Made by a program: the position numbers and the translations under genes. This document shows positions 7,946-15,961 of a stretch of DNA of 16,047 bases, one piece after another. Source of the DNA: Verrucomicrobiota bacterium. Its GTDB lineage: Bacteria > Verrucomicrobiota > Verrucomicrobiia > Opitutales > Coraliomargaritaceae. The stretch's first letter is position 1. Each line of letters starts with the position of its first letter. The DNA is taken from positions 1 to 16,047 of the forward strand of contig JAQCDT010000012.1 in the NCBI GenBank assembly GCA_027620575.1. The letters are read 5' to 3'. Below the pieces are notes generated by a model, which worked only from the letters and a program-made list of their open reading frames with translations, made no database searches and was not told the DNA's origin.

Positions 7946-8830
7946 TCAGCCTGAATAGCAAGTCATTAAAGCATCGGCAATCTTCGATGGGTTCTTTGCG
8001 ATTTTTACTCCCGCTTCTTCCATCGCTTCAAATTTAGCCTCCGCTGTGCCTGCTCCGCTTTCTGAAATTATCGCACCCGCATGTCCCATCGTACGACCTT
8101 TAGGGGCTGAAGCTCCAGCAATGAATCCTGCAATAGGTTTAGACACATGTGCTTTGATGTATTTGCAGGCTTCTTCCTCAGCACTGCCTCCAATTTCACC
8201 GATCATAATAATCGCATCGGTATCAGGGTCTTCGTTGAATAATTGCACCGCATCTTTTTGTGAGGTTCCGTTAATTGGATCACCTCCAATACCAATACAA
8301 GTACTTTGACCAAGGCCTTTTTGTGTGAGTTGCCAAACAGCTTCGTAAGTGAGTGTACCAGAACGAGAGACGACTCCCACACGACCTTCTTTGTGAATAT
8401 AGCCTGGCATGATTCCGATTTTGCATTGACCAGGTGTGATAATGCCAGGGCAATTAGGTCCAATCAGACGAGTATTGACCGAGCTTTGATTCAGTCTGTG
8501 GCGAACTTCTGCCATATCTTGTACGGGAATGCCCTCTGTGATACAGACAATCAGTTCTATACCTGCATCGATAGATTCTAAAATAGAATCAGCAGCAAAG
8601 GGTGGTGGAACATAGATTACCGAGGTATTGGCACCGTGCTGTTGAACGGCTTCATTCACTGTATTACAAATAGGAACAGAGTTTTCCCATTTCAGTCCAC
8701 CTTTACCAGGAGTGACTCCAGCAACAACATTTGTTCCGTATTCAACACATTGTTGAGTGTGAAAAGTACCTGCATTTCCTGTGATTCCTTGCACTACAAG
8801 GCGTGTATTTTTATCCACTAATATACTCAT
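7946..8830 (-). CDS. sucD: Succinyl-CoA synthetase alpha subunit
   Basis: Together with the beta subunit it interconverts succinyl-CoA and succinate with formation of ATP or GTP in the TCA cycle, through a phosphohistidine. Seen in 294 aa: the CoA-binding Rossmann domain with QGITGNAGTFHT (14-25), GVTPGKGG (38-45) and YVPPPFAA (73-80), LIGPNCPGII (122-131), VGVVSRSGTLTYEA (151-164), and the phosphorylation site GRTMGHAGAI (245-254) with His250. All typical residues are present and the length is normal. It lies 28 bp after sucC and 28 bp before leuB, an equal spacing that supports co-transcription. No Shine-Dalgarno is visible upstream of the ATG. Confidence 0.97.
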   Translation of the reverse strand: MSILVDKNTRLVVQGITGNAGTFHTQQCVEYGTNVVAGVTPGKGGLKWENSVPICNTVNEAVQQHGANTSVIYVPPPFAADSILESIDAGIELIVCITEGIPVQDMAEVRHRLNQSSVNTRLIGPNCPGIITPGQCKIGIMPGYIHKEGRVGVVSRSGTLTYEAVWQLTQKGLGQSTCIGIGGDPINGTSQKDAVQLFNEDPDTDAIIMIGEIGGSAEEEACKYIKAHVSKPIAGFIAGASAPKGRTMGHAGAIISESGAGTAEAKFEAMEEAGVKIAKNPSKIADALMTCYSG

Positions 8831-8858
8831 AAAATTTGATTCAATTTAAATGTAACAA

Positions 8859-10046
8859 TTACGCAGTGACTTTCTGAGTGATGATTTCAGCCGCCTCCGC
8901 TAGACTATCTGCTGAAGTTAATTCAAGTCCGCTTTCTTTTAAGATCTTTTTTCCTGCCTCAACATTTGTGCCTTCGAGTCGAACGACTAATGGAACTGAT
9001 AGGGATACATTTTTCGCTGCCGATACAATACCCCGTGCTATAATATCGCATTTCATAATCCCACCAAAAATATTCACCAAGATGCCTTTCACATTGGGAT
9101 CGGATAGAATGATTTTGAAAGCAGCCGTCACTTGTTCTTCATTGGCACTTCCGCCGACATCGAGGAAATTCGCTGGTTCACCTCCATAGGACTTAATGAT
9201 ATCCATTGTAGCCATAGCTAAGCCAGCACCATTGACCATACAGGCGATGTTTCCCTCTAGGGCAATGTAGTTAAGATTATAAGCAGAAGCTTCGACTTCT
9301 TTTGGATCTTCTTCGTTGGTATCTCTCAGTTCCGCAATATCTGGGTTTTTATAAAGCGCGTTACTGTCAAAGCTGACTTTTGCATCCAGTGCGACTAAGG
9401 TTCCTTCTTGGTTTGTGACCAAGGGGTTGATTTCAATTAGCTCAGCATTCTTTTCAATAGCTAGACGATATAAGCCATTTAAAATGTTCGACAATTCTTT
9501 CACTTGTTTGCCAGTGAAACCAAGCTTGAAGGCGATTAGGCGACAGTGATGTGGTTTGAGTCCCATATCTAATGAAACAGGCACACGAATAATTTTTTCT
9601 GGGGTTTTTTCGGCAACGGCCTCAATGTCCATTCCACCTTCGGTTGAAGCGATAATTACTGTCTGTGCAGATTCTCTATCCAGCACAACTGCTAGATAGT
9701 ATTCATGGTCGATAGCACTTCCTTCAGTAAAGTATAAGGTCTGTACCTTGCGACCTTGAGGGCCCGTTTGCTTAGTTACTAGGTGATTCCCCAACATAGC
9801 TAAGCCTGCAGATTTTGCTTTTTCGGGAGAGTCGCAGAGTTGTACGCCTCCTTTATATCCATCAGTGAATGTGCCTTTACCTCGTCCGCCTGCATGGATT
9901 TGTGCTTTCACTACAATTAAATTTTCTGAGTCTAATTGAGCAATAGCGGAATCAATGCTGGCTTCATCGTTTGCAGAAATGCCTTTAGGAATTGGTACCT
10001 TATATTGATCGAGAAGTTCTTTTGCTTGATATTCGTGTATATTCAT
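8859..10046 (-). CDS. sucC: Succinyl-CoA synthetase beta subunit
   Basis: Beta subunit of succinyl-CoA synthetase, carrying the nucleotide-binding ATP-grasp domain and the subunit interface that determines succinate binding. Seen in 395 aa: N-terminal MNIHEYQAKELL, VVKAQIHAGGRGKG (45-58) with the ATP-grasp lysine and loop, EINPLV (205-210) and LDAKVSFD (220-227) with the Mg-binding Asn207 and Asp221. The C-terminal ligase domain has NGAGLAMATMD (272-282), FLDVGGSA (294-301) and NIFGGIMKCD (325-334). It is intact and of normal length. It is the first gene of the sucC-sucD-leuB-alaS cluster; its leader runs 185 bp back to fusA and contains the fusA terminator and a 12-bp palindrome. Confidence 0.97.
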   Translation of the reverse strand: MNIHEYQAKELLDQYKVPIPKGISANDEASIDSAIAQLDSENLIVVKAQIHAGGRGKGTFTDGYKGGVQLCDSPEKAKSAGLAMLGNHLVTKQTGPQGRKVQTLYFTEGSAIDHEYYLAVVLDRESAQTVIIASTEGGMDIEAVAEKTPEKIIRVPVSLDMGLKPHHCRLIAFKLGFTGKQVKELSNILNGLYRLAIEKNAELIEINPLVTNQEGTLVALDAKVSFDSNALYKNPDIAELRDTNEEDPKEVEASAYNLNYIALEGNIACMVNGAGLAMATMDIIKSYGGEPANFLDVGGSANEEQVTAAFKIILSDPNVKGILVNIFGGIMKCDIIARGIVSAAKNVSLSVPLVVRLEGTNVEAGKKILKESGLELTSADSLAEAAEIITQKVTA

Positions 10047-10074
10047 ACTGAGTTCTATGAGTTTTTCATTATTT

Positions 10075-10086
10075 CTCTAGCTAGAG
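10075..10086. promoter_or_regulatory. 12-bp perfect palindrome in the sucC leader, possible operator
   Basis: CTCTAG followed directly by CTAGAG forms a perfect palindrome 28 bp upstream of the sucC start. It could be an operator or a chance sequence. I could not pick a convincing -10/-35 pair around it. A similar arrangement with the two halves in reverse order lies upstream of fusA (12441-12453). Function is inference. Confidence 0.25.
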
Positions 10087-10159
10087 GTTTGAAATGCCAA
10101 ATAGACTATGAAAGTGCAAACATTTTAATCTTTTTCTTCAATGTTTTTCCACCGTTTAT

Positions 10160-10194
10160 CCAATAAAAAAGCCCTTAATTGAATTAAGGGCTTT
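10160..10194 (-). terminator. Intrinsic terminator of fusA
   Basis: Read on the minus strand, AAAGCCCTTAAT pairs with ATTAAGGGCTTT over 12 bp with a three-base loop, and the stem runs straight into a run of T residues. It lies about 37 bp past the fusA stop codon. On the plus strand there is no comparable T run, so it acts for fusA and separates it from the sucC cluster. Confidence 0.88.
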
Positions 10195-10231
10195 GTGTAA
10201 ATTTGTATTGTATCGATTTTACTCTGGAAGT

Positions 10232-12343
10232 TTATTTCTTTTTCGCTTCTTCGCGCTCTTTAACTTCTTTGATCACCGCTTCAGCCACATTCTTTGGAGT
10301 GGCGGCATAGTGAGAGAATTCCATCGAGAATTGTCCACGACCAGAAGTCATTGTTCTGAGGTGACCGATGTAGCCAAACATTTCACTCAATGGGGCATCC
10401 GCTTTAATACGAATACCAGTGGCGTTTGGTTCTTGGCTTTTGATCATGCCTCGGCGACGATTCAAATCTCCAATCACGTCACCCATATTTTCTTCACCAC
10501 AGAAAACGTCAATTTTCATAATCGGCTCTAGAATATCAGGTTTTCCCTTAGGGATGGATTGACGATAAGCGGCTTTAGAAGCAATTTCGAATGCAACTGC
10601 GGATGAGTCAACTGCGTGGAAAGCACCATCTTCAAGGGTCACTTTAATATCTACAGTAGGGTATCCAGCAAGTACACCTCTCTCGAGAGAATTTTTAAAT
10701 CCTTTTTCAACCGCAGGCCAAAATTCTCTAGGAACATTACCTCCAACTACTTTAGACTCAAATTCAAATCCTGAACCTGGCTCCAATGGCTCAATTGCGT
10801 AATCAATTTTCGCAAACTGACCTGAACCACCGGATTGTTTCTTGTGCGTGTAAGAATCATTAACAGGTATCGTGATAGTTTCACGGTAGGCGACTTGTGG
10901 CTTACCGATTTCCGCTTCTACTCCGTAAGTTCGTTTTAGAATATCTACTTTAATATCTAAGTGAAGCTCACCCATTCCTTTAAGAATCGTTTCGCCCGAA
11001 TTCTCGTCTGTTTCAACTTGGAATGAAGGGTCTTCCGCTACCATTTTACCAATCGCAGTTCCTAGTTTTTCAGCTTGTCCTTTGTCCTTAGGTTTCACCG
11101 CAATCGAAATAACGGGTTCTGGGAATACCATTGGCTCAAGAGTTGCTGGATTGTTCGGGTCACTCAATGTGTGTCCTGTTTGAACCGTTTTCATTCCTAA
11201 GAGTGCAACAATATCACCTGCTTGAGCTGAATCGATTTCACTGGTGTCGAGCCCGACGCCGTTGGCTAAACGCCCAATTCGTTCAGTCTTTCCTGTGAAG
11301 GTATTCAATACACTCATGCCTTTTTCGATTTTACCTGAGTAAATTCGAGTAAAGGTTAGGGCACCGTATTTGTCGTCCATAATTTTAAAAGCAAGAGCTC
11401 TTAAAGGTTTATTCGGATCGACTTCAGCAAATTCACCCGTCTCATTGCCTTCAGGATCAACCTCAGGTTGTGGATTCACTTCAGTTGGATTGGGTAAATA
11501 TTCAACGACTGCATCGAGGATAAGTTGAACACCTTTGTTTTTGAAAGAGGATCCACAGTAGGTTGGGAAAAAGGCGAGTTCACGAGTCCCTTTTCGGATG
11601 CACTGCTTGATAACATCTAGGCTTGGTTCTTCACCATTTAAGTAAGACTCCATCGCATCGTCATCTTGCTCAACCGCTGTTTCAATTAATTTTTCACGCC
11701 ACTCAGCCGCCTGATCTACCATATCCGCAGGGATGTCTGTAATTTCATAATTTTCTGGATTTCCACTCTCATCCCAAACCCATGCTTTTTGTGTCAACAA
11801 GTCCACTACGCCAGAAAGCTCACTTTCTTTACCAATCGGTAAAACCATAACAAGTGGTTTTGCACCGAGGACTTTTTCGACTTGTTCGACAACTTTGTAG
11901 AAGTCAGCGCCAATTCTATCCAACTTATTGACGTAAATCAAACGAGCTACTTTAGACTCATTCGCATATCGCCAATTCGTTTCAGATTGAGGTTCAACAC
12001 CTCCAGATCCACAGAATACACCAACACCACCGTCCAAAACTTTAAGTGAGCGGTACACCTCTACTGTAAAGTCAACGTGCCCTGGAGTATCGATGATATT
12101 AAAGCGATGAGGCTCAAATTGATTATTGCTTCCGTTCCAAAAACAAGTTGTGGCAGCCGATTGAATAGTAATACCGCGTTCTTGCTCTTGCTCCATGAAG
12201 TCAGTGGTAGCAGCACCATCATGAACTTCTCCTAGCTTATGAATCTTGCCAGTAAGTTTTAGAAAACGTTCAGTTGTAGTCGTTTTACCTGCATCCACGT
12301 GTGCGAAGATACCGATATTTCTGTAGTGATTTAGATCTGTCAT
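10232..12343 (-). CDS. fusA: Translation elongation factor G, EF-G2-like type
   Basis: GTPase that drives tRNA-mRNA translocation on the ribosome (and ribosome recycling with RRF). Seen in 703 aa: G1 AHVDAGKT (14-21), switch I RGITI (56-60), G3 DTPGH (85-89), G4 NKLD (139-142), and the later domains with KGMGELHLDIKVDILKR, HKKQSGGSGQFAKI and GYIGHLRTMTSGRGQFSMEF near the end. Details such as TTDFMEQEQERGITIQSAATTCFW, VFCGSGGVEPQSETNWRYANES and VGVFCGSG resemble the second EF-G (EF-G2/FusB-type) known from Pseudomonas and Vibrio more than the str-operon FusA; this is a recalled resemblance. A short insert (GSNNQFEP, about 71-78) precedes the HRFNIIDTPGH motif. It is a single-gene unit outside any rpsL-rpsG-tuf operon, with its own terminator. 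Confidence 0.95.
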   Translation of the reverse strand: MTDLNHYRNIGIFAHVDAGKTTTTERFLKLTGKIHKLGEVHDGAATTDFMEQEQERGITIQSAATTCFWNGSNNQFEPHRFNIIDTPGHVDFTVEVYRSLKVLDGGVGVFCGSGGVEPQSETNWRYANESKVARLIYVNKLDRIGADFYKVVEQVEKVLGAKPLVMVLPIGKESELSGVVDLLTQKAWVWDESGNPENYEITDIPADMVDQAAEWREKLIETAVEQDDDAMESYLNGEEPSLDVIKQCIRKGTRELAFFPTYCGSSFKNKGVQLILDAVVEYLPNPTEVNPQPEVDPEGNETGEFAEVDPNKPLRALAFKIMDDKYGALTFTRIYSGKIEKGMSVLNTFTGKTERIGRLANGVGLDTSEIDSAQAGDIVALLGMKTVQTGHTLSDPNNPATLEPMVFPEPVISIAVKPKDKGQAEKLGTAIGKMVAEDPSFQVETDENSGETILKGMGELHLDIKVDILKRTYGVEAEIGKPQVAYRETITIPVNDSYTHKKQSGGSGQFAKIDYAIEPLEPGSGFEFESKVVGGNVPREFWPAVEKGFKNSLERGVLAGYPTVDIKVTLEDGAFHAVDSSAVAFEIASKAAYRQSIPKGKPDILEPIMKIDVFCGEENMGDVIGDLNRRRGMIKSQEPNATGIRIKADAPLSEMFGYIGHLRTMTSGRGQFSMEFSHYAATPKNVAEAVIKEVKEREEAKKK

Positions 12344-12529
12344 TGTTTTTTAGAAAATTGATAAGCAGAATTGAATTGTTTGGTTTTGAGTAATTTTTTT
12401 AAAAATTCAACACTATTTATAAAAAATTAAACGCCGTAGGCTAGAGGCTCTAGTTACTTCTGCAAGCGTGTAAATCTGATTTTTGCATTTAGAATAGGGT
12501 GGATTTTTTGGAATTCTTGTATAAAGATC
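12344..12529. promoter_or_regulatory. Divergent fusA / SDR promoter region
   Basis: This 186-bp AT-rich gap separates two divergently transcribed genes and must hold promoters for both. A TATAAA at 12520-12525 could be a -10 box for the SDR gene, only four bases before its ATG, but no acceptable -35 box is found. On the minus strand TATAAAT near 12415-12421 is a possible -10 for fusA. The imperfect-centre palindrome CTAGAG-G-CTCTAG lies at 12441-12453. No small gene or RNA was recognised. Confidence 0.4.
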
Positions 12530-13984
12530 ATGAATCAAGCAATGGATCAGGATAAAAAAACAGAATTACCATTAGTCGCAGTTGCCGGGGGCAGTGGTTT
12601 TGTTGGTACACATTTAAGAAAAAAACTGGCTTCAGGTTTTCGGTTTCGTGCACTGACCCGAAGTAGTACAATTGCTCAAGAGAGTCCGGATAATGAATCG
12701 ACGCAATGGGTCAACTGTGACTTATATTCACTTCCTAAGGTTACCGAGGCTTTGCAAGGATGTAAGTATGGCATTTATTTGGTTCATTCAATGGTGCCTT
12801 CTAGCCGCCTTAAGCAGGGACATTTTAGAGACTTAGATATAATATTAGCAGACAATTTTATTCGTGCGGCTGAAGAAGCCGGCTTAGAGCATATCATCTA
12901 TTTGAGTGGTATTATGCCTGAAGAATCGGAAAGACGACTATCATCTCATTTAGAAAGTCGTCTCGAAGTTGAAGGTGTTTTACGAAGCCGTTCCGTAAAG
13001 GTCACAGTACTGCGGGCAGGAATTATCTTTGGGCCGGGTGGCTCTTCTTTTTCTCTCCTAATCAATTTAGTACGCCGTTTGCCGGTGATGGTTTTGCCTG
13101 CATGGACGCATTCTATGACTCAATCAATTGATATTAATGATATTTGTCGTGCCTTCCGTTTATGCTTTGAGGATCCAACTTATAAAGGTGGAACTTTTGA
13201 CTTAGTCGGCCACAAGCCAATGAGCTATAAGCAGTTGGTCAAGCGTGTCGCCGAGAAACTTGGACGATCATTTATTTCCATTTCGATTCCTTTTAATTTC
13301 TTTTTCTTTTCTAAGCATTGGTTATCTATACTCGGAGGCGTACCCCTTGCTTTAGCCGAACCGCTACAGAAAAGTTTGATTCACGACTTAAGACCTAAGC
13401 CAAATGTTTTATCCGATGCTTTGAAAGATGGACTCACGAGTTTTGATCGTTCGTTTGAACTTTCGGTAGATATCGATGGTAGTCCAAAAGCTAATCCGCG
13501 CAGTAAGACACAAAAGACAGATACAAAAAAATTGCAAAAACAAGGTCGTGTGCGATCCGTTCAACGGATGCCGTTGCCTTTAGCTTGGAATTCCCAACAG
13601 GTTGCTAGAGAATACAGTGAATGGTTAACACGTAAATTTGTCCGTGTCATTTCGGCAAAGATTACCGACGATGGGCGAATTTCTTTTTATTTTATAGGTC
13701 GCTTGCTTTTATTAGAGTTAACACCAACTCCTTACAGTATTTCAAATTTGAAACGCAGTGCTTTTTATATTTCGGGTGGCTGTTTAATCAAAAAAGTTGA
13801 GCCTCAAGGACGTTTTGAATTTCGCTTATTCCCAGAAAGCAATTGTCTGATAGCCGCCATTCATGGCTATGCCCCGATATTACCTTGGTGGATTTATTCT
13901 TGTACCCAAGCCATTTTGCATTTGAGGGTGATGCAATCTTTCTCTCGCCACTTGAAACGCCATAATGCGGCTGTAATCAAATAA
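12530..13984 (+). CDS. Atypical NAD(P)-binding SDR with extra C-terminal domain
   Basis: Predicted NAD(P)-dependent epimerase/dehydratase-like protein (atypical SDR); substrate unknown. Seen in 484 aa: Rossmann nucleotide loop AGGSGFVGTHL (19-29), acidic end VNCDLYSL (61-68), HIIYLSGI (121-128), SHLESRLEVEGVLR (139-152), VTVLRAGIIFGPG (158-170), TQSIDINDICRAF (197-209) and GTFDLVGHKPMSYKQL (221-236). These match large SDR-like proteins of the type followed by a DUF2867/START-like domain. A basic Lys/Arg-rich linker (318-343) leads to a second domain (347-472) with repeated hydrophobic beta strands and the aromatic LPWWIYSC. I think it is an SRPBCC-like fold, but this is unproven. Start: ATG at 12530; an in-frame ATG at 12542 is an alternative. 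It stands alone, 69 bp upstream of cimA. Confidence 0.8.
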   Translation: MNQAMDQDKKTELPLVAVAGGSGFVGTHLRKKLASGFRFRALTRSSTIAQESPDNESTQWVNCDLYSLPKVTEALQGCKYGIYLVHSMVPSSRLKQGHFRDLDIILADNFIRAAEEAGLEHIIYLSGIMPEESERRLSSHLESRLEVEGVLRSRSVKVTVLRAGIIFGPGGSSFSLLINLVRRLPVMVLPAWTHSMTQSIDINDICRAFRLCFEDPTYKGGTFDLVGHKPMSYKQLVKRVAEKLGRSFISISIPFNFFFFSKHWLSILGGVPLALAEPLQKSLIHDLRPKPNVLSDALKDGLTSFDRSFELSVDIDGSPKANPRSKTQKTDTKKLQKQGRVRSVQRMPLPLAWNSQQVAREYSEWLTRKFVRVISAKITDDGRISFYFIGRLLLLELTPTPYSISNLKRSAFYISGGCLIKKVEPQGRFEFRLFPESNCLIAAIHGYAPILPWWIYSCTQAILHLRVMQSFSRHLKRHNAAVIK

Positions 13985-14053
13985 CTATTCCTTGGTTTTT
14001 GTATTGTTTTTTTCATTTGCTTAATCATTTTCTGATTTTTACTTTTTAAAGTT

Positions 14054-15652
14054 ATGGCTAAAAAACCTGTCAAAATATATGATACAACATTAAGAGATGG
14101 TTCTCAAGGTGAGGGCATTTCATTCACTGTGGCTGCAAAGTTAAGAATCGCAGAAAAGCTGGATCAATTTGGTGTGGATTATATTGAGGGGGGGTGGCCA
14201 GGTTCTAATCCTCGTGATATGGCTTTTTTTGAAGAAGCGAAGCAATTAGATTTAAAGCATGCAAAATTAGTTGCATTTGGATCGACACGCCGAGCCAATT
14301 TATCTGCAGCAGAAGATGCACAATTAAAACTTCTTCTAGAAGCAGACACTCCGGTCGTCACTATTTTTGGTAAGTCATGGCTTTTGCATGTTACGGAAAT
14401 TTTGCGTACAACGCCCGAGGAGAATTTGCAAATGATCGAAGATTCTGTCCGTTTTTTGACAGAAAATGGTAAAAATGTCATCTATGATGCGGAGCATTTC
14501 TTTGATGGTTTCAAAGATAATAGCGAATATGCTATCGATACTTTAAAAGCCGCTCAAAGAGGTGGTGCGATTAATCTCAGTCTTTGTGATACCAATGGTG
14601 GACGTTTAGTTTCTGAGGTGCAAGAGATTGTCTCAGTTGTCAAAGAAACACTAAAAGACATTCCAATTGGTGTGCATTGTCATAACGATTCAGGTCTTGG
14701 GGTCGCAGTATCCTTGGCTGGAATTGAGTCTGGTGCTGAATTAGTTCAAGGGACGATCAATGGAATTGGTGAACGAAATGGTAATGCAAATTTAACCGCT
14801 ATTATTCCAAATCTGATTTTAAAAATGGAGTGTGATTTGAATTGTGCATCCAATCTAGAAAATTTAAGAGGTTTGTCTCTATTTGTTGATGAGATGTCCA
14901 ATCAGGCATCAGACCCTAAAGCACCTTTTGTTGGATTAAGTTCATTTGCCCATAAGGGTGGTGTGCATGCAGATGCAGCGGCAAAAGTAAAACATAGCTA
15001 TGAACATATAAAGCCTGAATTGGTAGGAAACAAAACTCGTGTATTAGTTTCGGATATGTCTGGGCGTAGTAGCATTATGATGAAGGCGAAAGAGATTGGC
15101 TTGGATATTGATTCTCGTTCTCCAGAATTGAAAGAATTTTTGAATAGCCTTAAAGAGATGGAATTTAAGGGCTATGAATATGAAGCGGCTGATGCATCTT
15201 TGAAATTGCTCTTGAATCAATATCTTAAGGGAGAGCCTAAAGCGATTGAATTGGTTGGTTATCGAGTGATGGTCAGTGACCAAGTGGATTTAGGTCGAAT
15301 TATTTCCGAGGCTTCAGTACATGTTAAGATAGGTGATAAAGAGCATCATACCGTGGCCGAAGCGAGAGGGCCTGTGGATGCTTTAAGTGAAGCATTGAAT
15401 AAGGCTTTAGCTCCTGTCTTTCCACAAATTTCGGATGTACGTTTACTTGATTTTAAGGTACGTATCCTTGAAAATAAACATGGGACAGACGCAATCATTC
15501 GTGTACACATTGAATCTACCGATGGGAATTCAATATGGGGTACGGTTGGAGCAAGTGATAATATTATAGCGGCCGCATGGGAAGCACTGCTCGATTCAGT
15601 AGAATATAAGATACAGTTAGATAGCTCTAACAAAAACTCAGAATCTAAATAG
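14054..15652 (+). CDS. cimA: (R)-citramalate synthase
   Basis: Condenses pyruvate and acetyl-CoA to (R)-citramalate, the first step of the threonine-independent route to 2-oxobutanoate and isoleucine. Seen in 532 aa: YDTTLRDGSQGEGISFT (9-25) with catalytic Arg14 and Asp15, GGWPGSNPRD (46-55) and LVAFGSTRR (72-80). VHCHND (207-212) carries the metal-binding His208 and His210; GINGIGERNGNANL-like text (234-247) and FAHKGGVHADA (298-308) are present. A LeuA-type dimerisation/allosteric domain fills about 395-525. GSQGEGIS in place of the LeuA sequence DGEQSPG supports citramalate synthase over isopropylmalate synthase, and length is normal. It forms a functional pair with leuB on the other strand. 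The ATG follows a T-rich 69-bp gap without Shine-Dalgarno. It ends 18 bp from the convergent anti-sigma gene. Confidence 0.95.
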   Translation: MAKKPVKIYDTTLRDGSQGEGISFTVAAKLRIAEKLDQFGVDYIEGGWPGSNPRDMAFFEEAKQLDLKHAKLVAFGSTRRANLSAAEDAQLKLLLEADTPVVTIFGKSWLLHVTEILRTTPEENLQMIEDSVRFLTENGKNVIYDAEHFFDGFKDNSEYAIDTLKAAQRGGAINLSLCDTNGGRLVSEVQEIVSVVKETLKDIPIGVHCHNDSGLGVAVSLAGIESGAELVQGTINGIGERNGNANLTAIIPNLILKMECDLNCASNLENLRGLSLFVDEMSNQASDPKAPFVGLSSFAHKGGVHADAAAKVKHSYEHIKPELVGNKTRVLVSDMSGRSSIMMKAKEIGLDIDSRSPELKEFLNSLKEMEFKGYEYEAADASLKLLLNQYLKGEPKAIELVGYRVMVSDQVDLGRIISEASVHVKIGDKEHHTVAEARGPVDALSEALNKALAPVFPQISDVRLLDFKVRILENKHGTDAIIRVHIESTDGNSIWGTVGASDNIIAAAWEALLDSVEYKIQLDSSNKNSESK

Positions 15653-15670
15653 GTTTTCTTGAAGAGCCTA

Positions 15671-15949
15671 TTACAGGTTGGCTGACTCAGTCGATTGACG
15701 AATCTTTTCCTTGATCGCCTCTTTGTTTTCTTCTTCTAGGCAAATATCACAACATTCCGAATCGTGTGCATTTTCTTCATTTTTAATCAACTCCCGACAC
15801 ATTTCATGTGTATCAATGACTTGAGTATTATATTTCCCACAAAATACACATAATTTTACATGCAATTTTATCAGTACACGTTTCCAAAATGGGAGATCCT
15901 GAAAGTTTTTCTTATTGAGCGAATTCGATACCTGTTTACATGTGAACAT
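15671..15949 (-). CDS. Zinc-finger anti-sigma factor, soluble
   Basis: Predicted to bind and hold inactive the sigma factor encoded directly upstream. Seen in 92 aa: residues 23-44 read KRVLIKLHVKLCVFCGKYNTQV, holding the HxxxCxxC motif (His30, Cys34, Cys37) of the ZAS/zf-HC2 family in a position typical for the short cytoplasmic type, with N-terminal MFTCKQVSNSL like others. No membrane segment is present. Seven cysteines occur in total (4, 34, 37, 51, 66, 67, 70), and the cluster CCxxC at 66-70 with His62 is not part of the usual motif. The acidic C-terminal end (EEENKEAIKEKIRQ) is helical in appearance. Twelve bases separate it from the sigma gene; the start context is ATTATG. Family is well supported; function is inferred. 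Confidence 0.85.
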   Translation of the reverse strand: MFTCKQVSNSLNKKNFQDLPFWKRVLIKLHVKLCVFCGKYNTQVIDTHEMCRELIKNEENAHDSECCDICLEEENKEAIKEKIRQSTESANL

Positions 15950-15961
15950 AATAATTTTTTA

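Noticed and set aside
8203..8463. Open reading frames of 60-100 codons in other frames inside sucD, alaS, leuB, sucC, fusA and cimA
   Set aside because: They lie wholly within strongly conserved genes, carry no recognisable motif and look like low-complexity shadows of the coding strand.
12520..12525. TATAAA four bases before the SDR start as a leaderless promoter
   Set aside because: No -35 element is found at 16-18 bp spacing, and AT-rich sequence yields such hexamers by chance; kept only as a remark in the divergent region.
13985..14053. T-rich gap before cimA considered as a riboswitch, leader-peptide attenuator or terminator
   Set aside because: At 69 bases it is too short for an aptamer, holds no run of Ile/Leu/Val codons after an ATG, and shows no clear hairpin.
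15648..15672. AATAGG...CCTATT inverted repeat between the convergent cimA and anti-sigma genes
   Set aside because: It is a 6-bp stem with a 13-base loop and no T run on either strand, and it overlaps both stop codons, so it is not a convincing terminator.
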